Part shown: one piece after another, positions 24,501-39,500 of the stretch
Position numbering within the stretch: the first letter of the stretch is position 1
Layout of the letters: the number at the start of each line of letters is the position of its first letter
NCBI GenBank assembly: GCA_014607495.2
Contig: CP053170.1
Coordinates: 7,626,001-7,690,000, forward strand
DNA length: 64,000 bases
Direction: 5' to 3'
DNA from: Carposina sasakii
Lineage: Eukaryota > Arthropoda > Insecta > Lepidoptera > Carposinidae
The notes under the pieces: generated by a model
Told to the model about the DNA's origin: nothing
What the model saw: only the letters and a program-made list of their open reading frames with translations
Database searches by the model: none
Made by a program: the position numbers and the translations under genes

Positions 24501-27500
24501 AGCACCTCTGGACGAACAATTGACACTTTAGTACAATCTTCTAAATAAACGAAATCATCTGTTTCTGATTTCGCAAATGTTTCTCCATTGACATACTTAA
24601 TATTCCCTTTACTCAAGGCTACGTTAAATGAAACGAACTCTCCAGACTTAGGATCCCTAAAGCCATCGATGTCGAAAATGGATCTTTGTGAGACAGATGT
24701 TATAAGACCTCTATCAACTGCTTCAGGAATTGTGCAAATTTCACCGGTCAAATTATCACGGAATTTATTGTCATCCGGTACGATAATTCTAGCACCTAGA
24801 GATTCGGATAACGTGAGAAGTTGTCCGGTAGTAGTGTCAGTAATGCATTTTACGTTATCACTATCGAGAACGCCTACAGAAATAGCTTCTAGAATATTAA
24901 GAGGTTTCTTATTAGTGGGGGATAGAATTTTACCGTCATTTGTCATAAGATTATTATCACATATATCTTTAAGCGTCATAGGTTTACAAATTAAACGTTT
25001 ATTAGCAGCTTCCCTGAAAGAGAGTTTTTCTTTAGTAATATTATGAACGTACTTTGAATGTTTAGTATTTATAATATTTTTCTCTATCGCTTCAGCAAGT
25101 GTTACTTTGTTATCCTGTTTTGGATCAACTATTTCTCTAACGTTAGGATTGATTAGTTCGTTATTAATGGCTACGTCTAATTGGAACTTGTCGCCAGAAT
25201 TCCTGTCCAATATCCAACCATTATTGTCGACTAACTCATGACTTATCGCGTCAGATAATGACAAAGCACTTGATTTTATTTTGATAATCTCGTTATAGAT
25301 GAGGTATCCTCTTTGATAGGCTTCCGCTATGGTAATATAACTACCATTAGGCAACAAGTAGAGACCTCTTTGTAGATCGACCTGTCCCTGATTCAGTGCA
25401 TCAGATATACTCATTCCTTGTGTGTGTGGTTTATCACCTTCTACAGTTACCTTTATTCTCTTCTCAGCTGGATCTGTTAATCCTTGTTCTGCATCGTAAA
25501 GTTCTCTCTGGATGGCTTCTAGTAAAGTGACTTCATTGCCATCTTCTGTAGTACCACAAGGTCCAGTTAATCTAGCGGCTAATTTGGGATCAATAAGACC
25601 ATCGCTAGCTGCTTGTTCTATGCTTATTGTTTGCCTTGAATCAGGAGAAGACAGTAGCCTACCAGTACGTACATCGAGTATTCTCATGTTAATGGCTTGG
25701 CCAACTGTCAGCACCTCCTTAGTCTGGGGATGTATGATACCCTTAGTTTCAATAATGTTAGGGCCTTCATACATCTTGAATACACGCTTGAGATTCCTGA
25801 CGTCAGGTCTGTCATCGTCAGTGATTATAGTTTTTGTAGTATAATTAGGAGATTTTTTGCCATTGGTTAATTTTATTTGGCCATCAAGCTCTGACGTATG
25901 TGTAGTCCTGACGTACCTGTATTTGGATAAATTGAATTATATAGACATTGTACTAAATCTGAATACATCAAAGCATTCACACATACAAATGTATCGGTTA
26001 AGAAATCGCGTAGTAAGTAAGAATGCGTGTAACCACAGACAATTCGAACGTGTGTTTGCTTTTGTCATTTCAAATCTCGCTAGCAGTAATCACTTACTTT
26101 TCCGTAGTGTAATGTGTGGAGACGGTATGCTCGGTGGTGGTGGCCAGGTCCTGCATATTGAACTCCTGGCGGAAGGATCTCGCCGACCGAGGCGCCATGG
26201 CCTCCACGAGACGCTGGAAAATGAAGATCAGTTATCAGATCTCCTAGAGATACATAAATATGTATATAGGTATTCCAAAGAATAAGGAGGCACCTACTTA
26301 AAACACGCCTATTTCCCGGGGGAGGGTAGGCAGAGATCACGGATCTCCATTTGTTTCGGTTCTGACATAACTCTTACGCATAATCAAAAGAATACATACA
26401 TATTATTGAAGGTAAAGTGATGTATGGCCATTTCCTTAAACGTTTACCATTTAAGAGTCATTTCATTACAGTATATTTTTTTTAGGAAATTGGCCAAGAA
26501 TGTGGTAGATCTAACGCAGTTTATATATAGGTTTAATTAACTTTTGTTTTAATTAAATCGCTTCGTAATGCGTATTGCTTATGACTCAACTAAATACGCC
26601 TTTGTTAAATAAATCGTGTAGGAAAAATATAAAATTAAAAAATATTATCTACTGACGGTTTAACTTTAAACGCACGTAAAGTAAATATCTACATTAAGCT
26701 TTTATTATTTAAAATTATATTATAATTTTGTAAATACATAACATCACAAAGTCACATCGAAAATGTCCGACCGATATCATATATGACCGTAGGTAGGTAT
26801 TACTATTTATTTACAAATAGTACCTATCTACAGAATAAGTGTATGCTATAAATTAGATAGTCGGCAGTGACGACGTCAAAACCTGGCAGCTGTGATAGAT
26901 TGGTAGGTACTAAATTATTGAACCTCCATTCAAAATTGTTTTACGGCATTTAATGATGCGATGTATGGATTTTTAGCGGGTAGCAAGAACGTAATGCAAA
27001 TAATATCTTTCTTCTTAATTAAAAAATGAAGTACTTGGTGCTAAGTTCTTGCTAGATCAGTAGCGCCACCTACCAGGTCCAGCGAAGACTTAAACCTTCC
27101 CTAGATCTAAGTAGTTAAGCAGACAGATTAGCTGCATCTCCTTCCGTGTCCACTAAGGAACTTAAGGGCGTTCTCGCAGGCGATAAACTAGCAACTCTCA
27201 CTGATAATTTATATTAGTTCCGGCTTTGCTAAATTTATCGACGGGATCTCCTTTAAGATCATGCAGTTTTGGCTACCCCATCTAGGGAACACAACCGTGT
27301 CTAGTATGTATATATTACCTGGCACTCGTAAGCGAAATCATATTCGTAATCTTCCATTGTAACACTAAACACAGTTTATAACACAATACATTTAACATTA
27401 ATGTTCATTGTCACTTATGCAGTTTTTGCTCATACACACTATGTAAACACATCATAATTAAGTAACCTAATAAAAAAAAAACGTTTAAATAAGAAAAACA

Positions 27501-30500
27501 AAAGAATCAAATAGCCGTACGCAGTTAGCAGATAACCGACTGAAAACTGAATGGCGAAAACTGAATGGAGTAAAAAATACGGAACGTTTCCAAAACTATA
27601 AATAAATCATTTCGTCACGACGCGAACGATTCGGCGTCTCGTGTAATCATTAGCGTATTTACCACAACAATAATTAGGATAATTGTAACAAACAGCTGTT
27701 CCACGTTTTGAGGTTAAGAGGCAATGATCAGCACTCCAGTAATCCAGTTTCGATTCTAGCAGAAAATGCGCGCGCATCTTTCCGCGCCGGTGCGACCGCT
27801 TTATGACAGCTGATGCCGGCACTATATTTTTTATTCATTAGGCATAGAGATTTCTGCTTTCCAATAATTTTCATTACTCTACTTTCAGCCGTTTGTTATA
27901 CCGTAGAATCAGGCATGCGATTTGATTGGCTATGCTGATATCAGGACAGATTGCATGAATGTTATATTTTTGCAATAAAATTAAGCATTGGTACTATCCA
28001 GTAGGTATCTCTACTTCATAGTATTAATAATAATGTATCAATATTCATAAGCTTCATTTTAGTATCTATAAAATGTGATTGGTTATTTCAAAGATACAGG
28101 AAGGCACTCATAATAATAATTGCAAAGAGTTAGAAACATTAAATTTTTTTATGATATACATGGTTGGTTTATTACAGACTATCGAGTTTGATATTGCTGA
28201 AGAAATATTTAGCTACATACCTATAACTCGCTACGAAATTTAGTGATCTAATTCCATTACCCAGTTCAATATTTAGGGTATCCAAAGTGGGATGCAGTAA
28301 TCTACCAAAACCCACCACAAGTCAATATTAAAAAAAGTAAAACAATGGCTCTTACGATTTCAACGGAAAATAAAATTAAAAACATGGCTCAAATGTTTCT
28401 AAAAAACATCAACATATTGTTTCGTACGTGACCACATACACATATAGTCTATGCCATAGACTCTATGGTGTCAACGGATAACCGATATGCTTTGGTTAAC
28501 GACTACCTATTTCTGGAACTGACTAATTTGGACTCGTTAAGTCGGAGCTTTTAAAATTTAAATATAAGAGACTCGAATAGTGTGAAACGTGCTACATAAT
28601 GGTAAACGTGGCTAGCCACCTCACTTTGGAAATACATGCATGTTTATACTCGTATTTATGTACCTACCTATACAGTGAAAAGGTAAATAAGTAGGTACTC
28701 GGAATTTTGTGTAAAACTTTTCTTTTATTGAGTTCAACAAATCAAATGGACTAATTTCAATTTATTTATTTTTTATATTTGAGACCAATAACTTAACAAA
28801 GTTACAGTGTAGGAACACTAAGCCACTGCAAAGTCCAAAAATAAAAACAATATCTAGAAAATGTTATCAAAAAAAAAAATTAAGTTAAATCTATAATACC
28901 CGACTACTTACTACAACTAATCACAAATAGTGCAGTTCTTGTGAACTCACTAAGAGAACACGCAAATATGTCGACGTGATCATTATAATTAGTACCTTTT
29001 GTTACAATTTTATGGCAAGAACTGCAGGATCACGAAGGAGTTCCTGTAGTCACGTACGTTTACTACATTCTTTATTTACTATCGTGCGTGTAACGTGTTG
29101 TAGCTAGTAGTTTTGATATCTAGTCAAAACCGGATGCTCTTATAATGTGGATGACATAATAATATCCAACTACCGAATATTTCGAGATTATATTTAGGTA
29201 GTTTAGCTTAAAAATTGTTTTTAGGTTCTTTATACTACGATGTAGAATGGTTGGTCAAGTATTCTTATATTTTTTTAGGCACGTGTTGCCAATGATTATC
29301 TTCGGGTTCTAGGTTGTACGGTATAATTAAGTATTCTCATTTGACTAATTGACAACGAACATGTTTGACACAAAAATTTACCCGCTTTAGATTTTAAGTG
29401 TAAGAGTAAGTTTGCTTAATACAAATACATTCGAACAGAAATCGAACCAAGAAGTCCAGATATAAGTTCATCAGTTTTAGCCCTCACGAATATAGATTCG
29501 GTCACTGAATTAAACCCTTTTTATAGGTCACTGTTTCGATTCGACACTCTTTTAACTGACCTGAAGCACGAATGTTACATATTTCATTACATAACAATGT
29601 CGTTATGCTACTTTTATACAAACCAAATGTTTTGTTTAAACATTTGTTCAATAAACAAACAAAAGAACAAACAAACAAGATTACACCGTTTTCAAGTAAA
29701 TAAGCCACAACACTAATAAAAATAAAATTCAAGCGGTAACATTGCCTTGAATTTCTAATGGCTTGTTTTTAATCAAATTAAAAGTAAAGCTCTTGTAGTA
29801 TCTTTAACTTTAAGGTGAATAGAGTAATTAACCTCGTATACAACGGAAGTAATTCGCTAATATTATGCCATTTATGGGCAAACCCCTTGATTACTTCACT
29901 ATGACTAGTTGACGCCCGCAAATTCGTTCGCATTACCATAGATTATCTTATCATCATCATCATCAGCCTATTGCAGTCTACTGCTGGACGTAGGCCTCCC
30001 CCAGGGCACGTCACAAGACTGCCATGGGGGATATTTGCCCATAGTCACCACGCTAGGCAGGCGGGTTGGTGACCGCAGTTTGTATTTTGGACTATCTTGT
30101 CAACACGGGAGGCGCTGCTGCCCACCTCCCGGAAACCCTTAATCGCCTCGTACGATACCCTGGGGCAGACATGGGGTGGTACGAATTCTACTCTGCCGGC
30201 ACCACCATAGATTATAAAATATATTAATTTCAGTGTCATTAAATTTCTTCATGTAAAGAAAGAAAGCAATTAATTTAAAATGTCAAAACAAAATAATGTC
30301 GCTGTTAGGCATTTGACGTATACGTAAAACATTTGCAAGACAAAGACGAGACTATAAATTAATAAAGATGAACGAACATGCTAGAAACTAAAAGACTCAC
30401 GGTGTGTGCTATGAAGAAATAGGGGTCCATATCACAACAGAAATAGTAAGAGAAAAACTATAACATAGCATTACAAACAAAAGTTATCGGAGATACCATA

Positions 30501-33500
30501 AGAAGATACATAGACAAAAATTAAATCTTATAAAAACAACGTTATAGAACCAAAATCAAATAACAATCGACATTGTAGTAACGGCAAATGACGACGAAGA
30601 ATACGATAAAAGAAATCCTAATGCAAGGATGGTTAAGTTGATTTTTAGTGTTGATCTTTAAATTGACATGCTATTGTCGGTTTTGGCAAAGGATCGAATA
30701 TTATGTGAGTTCTTTATACAGCCGCTTCGGTGCCAAAAAATACTCGCGTGTAGTAAGTATATAGCAATGCAAATGTGGACAATAAAAATATAAGATTCAT
30801 AGCTGTGGAGTTTTACCTACAAATAATAAGGAATTCTACAGTGGTCATTTAATCTAAAATCAAATTTTCATTGTGAGTTAATTTTGTTTGTTGAGTCAAA
30901 ATAAAGACGAAAGAAAATTTTTTGACATTATTCAACATACATAATAATATAATTGACGTACATTTAAAAAATTAAGAGAAATTACCTCTCTAGGTGTAAG
31001 TAAATGTAAATTTTCAGCTAGCGATAGTCGAAGAAGAAAATATTTGCAAAGCTGGTTCGCCAAATTCCTTGTAAATTGCTAAAAAACAACCAAATTGAGA
31101 ACCTCCTAGGAAATCGGTAAAAAAATCCATTGCAACGACGTGATAACAATATAAATGCTTCGAAGCTACCAACTTTGGCGGGACTACTGAATCATTCAAG
31201 GTGAATGGTTTAATGACATTATAGGGGGCGATGATGGAGACAGTTGTCTGGCCAAATAATAATTCTATCAAGCTAAACTAAATTTATTCAGGCAAAGGAG
31301 ACGGATTATGCACATTCGTCCACATGTGCAAAGCATTACGTGTATTTTTATTTGATAACGCGGAATTTTCCCGTAATGAAGAGAACCTATTCCTCTAGAA
31401 TTAGACTCCTAAAATTCAAGAAAAATATAAAAAATCGGACAGCTAGCTCTATTATTGCTGTGTTATAATTAGCTTGATAAAACAACAGGTGTCTAGAGAT
31501 AAGCTCTTTGTTAAAACTTATTTAGAAATAACAGTAAGTATTGGTAAATGTTTTCTTGATAAACTAAAAATAAAGATGATTTGGCAGTTTTGAAAACATC
31601 GACATGAAACCAGAAGATGTAAGTAAAGACAATCAGAGAAATGATTACTGTGATCTAGTAAAAACAAGGAAATATAAATCACGTTACACGAGTGGGTTAA
31701 AATACGTTAGTTAAATTACGTAAAAGACCTATAGAAAAGGGGAGAACATTAAAAGTAGGCCACCGACTAATCCTCTGAACTCTACATGCATGAAGTAAGG
31801 CGCTACGAACGTAAACGTGTTCCATGCACGTTCCATGTTTGTCATCGTAGTCATTCAATAACTACCAGCATTAAGAAGAAGGACATATTGAAAAAAAAAA
31901 GAAATTATAACAAAAGACTACAGAAATAAATAAATAAGTACAGGCTACGCCAATAGTACCTATTGGCACTGAACGTATAATACGTCATGTTTATAACATA
32001 AGTTAAGTTGAAAGAAAATCAAATTACTAACTATACTTACCTACTATCTTTTTGGAAAATCTCATATTTTATGAAACTAAATATAACAAATTAATAATAT
32101 AACCAAAAGATGTAAATACAACAAAATGATGTTTTCTTCCTGATGTTTTATGTTTAATTTACCGAAGACTACTAAGTACAAAACAAAATAAATAAATAGG
32201 AAAGTTAATTTTAGCAAGCATTAACGTTAAGATAAAACGTAAATAGACGCTTATTATTCTCGGATTTAGCCCACAAATACTAAGTAAAGGATAGATAACT
32301 TAGCACATGATGTCATAACTTGCAAATGATGACAAATATGATGATTTGAATGTGATTCAAGGCCCTCAAGTAATATTTATTTATACTGATGATAATACAG
32401 ATCAGGAGAGGTCGTATAGATAGTAGATATTTCGGATTGTAACGCAAATAAATGTTTTGTGCTTGCAATTTAAGTTCTGTCAAGTTATACATAAGGTCTG
32501 TTTTCTATTTCCAACTCAAAGATCTCAGGCTCATGATTTTAGCGATTGCGGCTAATTGATCATCAGTTGTAGTCTCTAAATTTATTAAACATAGTGGACG
32601 CCCGCGACTTCGTCCGCGTGGACTACAGAAATAACAAAATGCCGAAATTATCCGGGATTAAAATATTTTCCCGGGATAAAAAGTAGCCTATGTGTTAATC
32701 CAGGGTGTTAGCTAACTCCATACCAAATATTATTAAAATAGTTCCAGCCGTTTTTACGTGAAAGAGTAACAAACATCCATCCATCCTTACTCAAAAATTA
32801 TAATATTTATTATAAGTAGGATAGTAGGATTGTTTATCACGTGGCATGTCATTAATAAAAATACGTAAACTATGAAAAAATAATTCTAAAGAATAATAAT
32901 AATGATCGGACAAGTAAATAACCCACACTAAACCTAGATTACGATGCACTTAAAGAATACTATAGTACGGTAGTAACTATTATCAAATAACTGATAAAAT
33001 TTGTGATAATATCGATAACACTTTAAGAAGCGTTTATTTATTTATACCTATATAGGGCACTAGTGGACGCCCGCGACTCCGTCCGCGTGGACTACAGAAA
33101 AAATAAAAAGTAGCCTATATGTTAAGTGTAAAAAGTAGCCTATATGTTATCGCGGTTGTCGTAAAAAATTAATTCACGTTTGTCCCCTTCCCGTGGGAAT
33201 TTCGGGAAATCCGTTCCCAGTGCTTCCTCGGGGTCCCAAATAAACATATATGCTCAACTTCAGATTCACATGTTTAACCGTTTTCGTAAAAAATAAATAA
33301 TTCCCGTTGGTCTCCTTCCCGTGGGAATTTCGGGAAATCCGTTCTAGTGTTTCCTCGCAGTCCCTAATGAACATATATGCCCAATTTCAGCTTCATATGT
33401 ATAGCGGTTTTCGTAAAAACTATGAATTCCCGTTTGTCCCCTTCCCGTGGGAATTTCGGGAAATCCGTTTTTAGTCCTCCCTCGCTGTCCCCAATGAACA

Positions 33501-36500
33501 TATATGCCCGATTTCAGCTTCATATGTATAGCGGTTTTCGTAAAAACTATGAATTCCCGTTTGTCCCCTTCCCGTGGGAATTTCGGGAAATCCGTTTTTA
33601 GTCCTCCCTCGCTGTCCCCAATGAACATATATGCCCGATTTCAGCTTCATATGTATAGCGGTTTTCGTAAAAAATATAGAATTCCCGTTGGTCGCCTTCC
33701 CGTGGGAATATCGGGAAATTCTTATAGCCTATGTTCATCCAGGTCCAATAAGGATTCTAACGGTGAAAGAATTTTTGAAATCGGTCCAGTAGTTTTTGAG
33801 CCTATTCATTACAACCAAACAAACAAAGTTTTCCTCTTTATAATATTAGTGTAGATTAGCAACATTATGCGAGAAATAACTCGATGCAAGTCTGTATAAA
33901 ACTTGTCAGAAAATTCATAAGAACTTCAGGATGGTTTTAACATATCGGCGTATCGCAAACAATAAATCGTTAATATAACATAAAATAGAAATCAATACTC
34001 TTTAATATGTTATAATTTACAAAGTAAGCGGTTTTTATAAATTCTAGTCAAGTGCATAGAAGGCCAGTCTATTGTACCTAATGCAAATATGTTTTTTTTT
34101 TGTAAGTAAGTACCCAATTATTGAAACGGAATTATTTGCGAAATGCATCGCAATATTACACGAAAGTCTTATGGCTCCTCCATACAATGGGCGAACTCTG
34201 ACCAACTCGGGCGAACTCGATTGTGTAGAGGGCAGGTTTGTCGGCATTCGTCGATGATCGTCTAAGTTCGACGAGGTTCGACGACGACGTTCGCCGAACT
34301 AACATCGCCGATTGTATGGAGGAGCCTTTAGATGCAAGATTTAACATCATTAGAATATGCGCAAGTATATTATAATTGCCCATTCTAATTGTTATTAGTT
34401 GACAAATCCATACAGAAGGTAGTTCTTGCGTGAAAGAATAATGAAAAATCTAAAATCTTCACGTTTTTTATGTTTTCATTTGCAACCGAGTTTTATATTG
34501 TCACTGTAGGCAATCCGACATACATAACTCCATTTACTCATGCAAAGCAGTATTATATAAAAGGTTTTAAATGTCAATGTGGATGTCGTGAACATTTCAC
34601 TGCCATTTTATTGAGGTAAAGGTCACCGGTAAAGCACTTAATGAATTCGCAACTAGGTAACTCCTATACGACACTACCAAACCGTTTATCGGCATAAACA
34701 AAATTGTCCGCTCAAAACCTAAGCTATAAAGATAAGGCGAAGATTGTAAAGGAAAATCGCTGAAATTCATAGAAACTATACAACAACATTATGATAATTG
34801 ACCGAGAATTGTCAAAGATGTGAATAATCCAAAAACTGTATACAATAAAACCTTCGAAAACTTCGCACAGTCACTCAAACACTTCGCACTTCGATATATC
34901 GCGATTATAGAGCTCGTTCGATACGCGGCGCGCGTCGATCGCCAGTCGTGGTTCGCGTGCTACTAAATAGCGAACCGGTGCGAACGTCATCGAATTAAAT
35001 TGTTATGTTATCTATTTATTCCGATTGGTCGCTGCAAGTGTTCAGTGATGCAACATTATTATTCGTTTTTACAGGGCTTCAGTGGGTGAACACAGTTTTC
35101 CTGTAATCCTCGCTCTGTTTACGATTGGATGTTCAAATCTATTCATTATATTCGAGTAGGTAATCCTCTGCTCTGATTTCTCTTTTTCTTTTTTACGATT
35201 GGATGTTCAATTTCTCTTTCTTTTTGTACGAAATATATCAGCATGTGATTTCAATCGCAATCAGATACATTAATAATTATTTACTAGTGGGAAATAGACA
35301 TTTAAAAATTGGGACGATATTTTTTTAATTTTTCCTATTACCGAAAATGGATACCATCAATAGCATGTAGTGATCGGTAAGACAATAATACTATGAACAA
35401 CTTTCGTAATTTTTTTCTAATAAAAACCGATGATTCTCTATTAGACGATAGCTAGTCACAAAAAGGGATATAAAGCCTAATAATACATTCCAGTTGGCCT
35501 TGACATTGTGACCATGTGGTTACTTTATAACGTATAATTACGTCATGATGTGTGATACTGTAATTTCCACACGTAGAAGCCAAAGCCGCATGGTTGCCAA
35601 TAGGCATAAGTTTAGACAGCTTTAGGCATCACGTTTTCAATATGAATTACCTCTACGCTATTTACTGCATATAACATTATAATTATGTAAAACCATGGGG
35701 TTTTCTAACAACGCAAACATATACATATAAAATTGATACATACGTACACGGCTGTGTTCCTATATCCAGAACTACAGAATCGTAAACGAGATCCTACAGA
35801 CACGTGTAGCATAGAGGGGTCAGAGGGGTAAGCACGAACCTCTCGATAGTCCGTAACGCTATCGTCAAACTGTCAAATCACATAGATTTTGTTCACATAG
35901 TTACGCCGCGTAAAATGGTTCGTGCTTACCCCACAGATGTTAGTGATAAGTTGCTAGCTTATTGCCTGAGAGAACATCCCCGAGTTGCTCAGTCGACTCT
36001 TGCAACATTCACCGAAGGAGAGGCAACTGATGTATTTTAGTGAAGTCAAGGGATTATTAAGATTATACGAGTAACATTAGCTAATAATATTTAACTTATT
36101 TGCGGATACTCAAACTTGACCTCCACACGTTTCCTAAATGTTGTTGTCATTTAACGATGACGTCACTTTGGTAGTCATTTGCAAAAATATGAATAAGCCG
36201 TCTTCACTTTTTGTAGAGCTTGCATTATAAAAGCGTTATTTGATTAGATTCTAGCAGAATCTAAAATGATGAATAAATAAGGTTTTATTTGCTAGATAAT
36301 AAGAAGTAGTAGGTCTATTTTTTATGTTCCCGAAATGAGGTACCTATTAGGTAGGTAATAATCAACGGATGAATTTTGTATGACTCAGTTCGGTTGTTCC
36401 AGTGACTGAAAGTTTAATTTTAACTATTTGTAATCAAGCACGTGGCGATATTTAATTACTCAAAAAACAAAATTTAAGGCCCAAATTAATTGACACATTT

Positions 36501-39500
36501 TATATGTAACAATCAAAGTTTACCTCTTTATAATATTAGTATAGATAGTCAAATGTGAACGTATATTATATTTATATTTCCAAATATTTAAATACACCAG
36601 CGGGCTTAGACAAGGTAAGATTATATCTCGATCGAATCGATAGAAATTCGTTATCGCAACTTTTGCTCGCCTTCATTTTTACGCGTTCGTCAAATCACAT
36701 GACGAAGTCTAACTGCTCGCAGTTAACGAAAACGAACGTCAATGCGAAACGATGATACATTCTCTAATGTTACAGGTAAATAATGCTTTAGCGCAATCAC
36801 GCTAGTGCAAAAGTCCAAGAATTAGTAGTTTTTACACAAGTCAATGACACTGAAAAAGATCGTGGTTTCGCCTCGAACGGAGATTTTTTACGTGTTTTGA
36901 CCAAATTGGAGTATTTTCTGGTGTATCATTAGGAATTTGAATAGATAATTGCTGCTGTTTTGCATTTTGATGAGATTTATGACTCAGAAGTAGCCTTTGA
37001 AGAAACATATTTATCGTACAAGTTTTTAAAAACAGATTACCTACTTACCTACGTTATTTTAACGTTTTGTTTTCCAAAAAAAGAAGTCAAAATAAAATAA
37101 AACTTTGGTATTATTTATATTATTAGATACTTTACTAACACTTAACATACTATATTTAAGCATACAAGGGCTTTGAGTTCGTCCATATAGTATTTAAACA
37201 TACTCCAGATGTTTAATAGCTTTTGATGGAGTATTTGTGTACAAAATAAAGAATTTTCAACTTACTGTTATTATGATTTGCTCTGACGTTAAACGATTTA
37301 GTTAAATTATTTATATAAATAGCAGTTTGATTTGATTTGATTTGATTGTAAAAAAAATAAAAAATAAATAAAAATAAATAAAAAAAGTAATAATAATATA
37401 TATCTGGTAGGTAATAATGATATTTAGTGTAAGTGAGTAAATTGTATTTATGTGAATATACATGTGCTGATGCGGGAGCTTCACTAAAATACATCTGTTG
37501 CATCTCCTTCCGTACATGTCGTAAGAGTCGACTAAGGAACTTAGGGCCTTCCGTCAGGCTATGAGCTAGCAACTTGTTATTTTTTATTTCATTTTAAATT
37601 TATTTTTATTTAATTTATTGTTTTTTAATTGATCATTGACATCTGACCCCGCTGCGCTAAACGTGACTTTAAGGATGTCCTTTATGATCCTGCAATTTAC
37701 GTAATTGCGTATTGCGTGTCATGTTATGTTACATTTTGTTTGCAGATTTTTATCATTAGTCAATCTATAGATGAAATCATATCCTGAGGTAAAACTAGTG
37801 TCCCATATACGGAGGAGCCTTTAAACCCACACGCGTTCGTGGGACGGCAATAAATGGAATTCATTATAGAATAGAACGTTCAATTAGATATAACATGCAA
37901 TTTTAGGATTAAAAGAATGTTTACTTCTAAAGCTTTCAAGGTTAGTTCGATCGCAAAAAATATTGTCATGCTTTTGTTTTTGTTAAAATAGAATGGTTTG
38001 ATTCCTGCAAACGCAATCTATCTGCTTCCTTTCAATTATGTCCTTGTTTTATCAAGAAGTATTAGAGAAAGAAAAATGTTATATTTTTATTCTTCTGTTT
38101 CTGTCTCAAATAAAGCTTTCATTCCTTCATTCATTCATCAACATTATTATTCAGACAGACTGACTATCTGATGTCTTTCCCTCTCTATTCTTAAGCTAAA
38201 TGGCCGAGACAGAAATTTTGTTAAAATTTATGTGTAGCTGTCAGAATCGATTATAATGCCGCAGTATGGCCGTAGTTGTTTATCTTTCACGATGTAGCTC
38301 CTTCGTCCTCGCACAAGGTATGACATAACTGGGGTGACATCACTTTAGGTAAATTGGTAGAAACACGCACAAGACGATATGAATCTTTTAAACTAGTTTA
38401 CGTTAGAAATACAAACAGACGGTCACGCTTTGCCGCCTCTTTTTCGGTATGTTATGACCACTATATAACTAGTTATGTTACGATACACGTATGAAAGTAA
38501 TGGCTGAGAGAGAAAAGGACAGGTAGGACTAATTTTACGTTTAGGTTTAAGTTGTGACTGCCGGAATCTACCTATATTATTGTCTATGAAATTGAGCAAT
38601 TTACAGGTATCTTAGATTATTGGAAAATACTGCTGCATTCGTCCACATTTAATGCAAGTTTAATTGAATAAAAAATGAATTTGACTGAATATCAAATTAC
38701 TTCTTAAAAAACGATTACGATACGGTTGACAACATTTCGTATGTGTAGCAAAAAGGCATTTATAACAACAAAACAATAAATAAAAAATAGTGGAAAGCAC
38801 TGGCAACATTGACATTGGAGTTTGCAACGGCCAAAAAACGTATACCTAGGCCAACAAAGTTTAATTTAAAAAAGATAACTGTCAGTACCAATGCCTTACA
38901 CGAAAAAAAGAATAAAAAAATAAATCACTCACCAACGTGACTATGTCTCCAGGATTGGCCGCCGCGATCCTTCTCAATCTCTCATATAGCATGTCCAGTA
39001 ATCTTTGATGTTTTCCATTTAGATCATCCAATTCCCTTGCCACTGCTTCCGCGCCAGTTGACGGTCTGTCAGGGTCGACAGATCTGCCCCTGTTACGTAG
39101 CCTTTCTGACAGGTCGATATCGGCTTGGCGACGAAGCTGCTTCATGTCCAATGATGGATGCACTTCTTCGCAGAGGAACTCAGCGTAGCGCTGGCATCTC
39201 GACGAGTGTATCTAGTTGGTTAGGTATCGAAGCGGGTTACCGATTTTTAGGTTAGCTTTTTGACAGATTATGACGGGAAAAATGACAGTTTTTTTATTTT
39301 ACTTTTGTCTATGGTCTGTATGGCTGAAAAATTCATATTGATGGATGAGAAATTAGTGTAATATCAAATATGAATTTTGCAGTAACTAACCAGTAATAAT
39401 ATTTTTTTCTAATAGTATACCACAATCTGCCAATATTTTAGTTTTTATAGCGCATATAAATTATTAATAATCCAATCAATCTCCCTTACATACAACAAAA

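Larger units (their letters stand above)
27831..38932. other. Large intron e18-e19 (upstream part)
   Basis: An 11-kb stretch without a supportable exon. Apart from the repeats listed separately and the CpG cluster near 34.9 kb, it is AT-rich DNA in which I see nothing. Confidence 0.6.

Noticed and set aside
15261..25844. Many plus-strand open frames of 60-175 codons inside the giant exon (for example 21930-22457)
   Set aside because: They are antisense shadows of the repeated plakin code, with no start context and no family resemblance.
29945..30215. (atc)n followed by a GC-rich block as a regulatory island
   Set aside because: Collinear copies at 43255, 44888, 49066 and 57128 show it is a dispersed repeat (family F).
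31014..31271. Minus-strand frame of 85 codons in the large intron
   Set aside because: No splice sites in phase with neighbours and no recognisable motif; consistent with a chance frame.
33377..33854. Overlapping plus- and minus-strand frames of 66-116 codons with repeated peptide segments
   Set aside because: They come from the 127-bp minisatellite, whose unit length varies (126-128), so no frame is kept.
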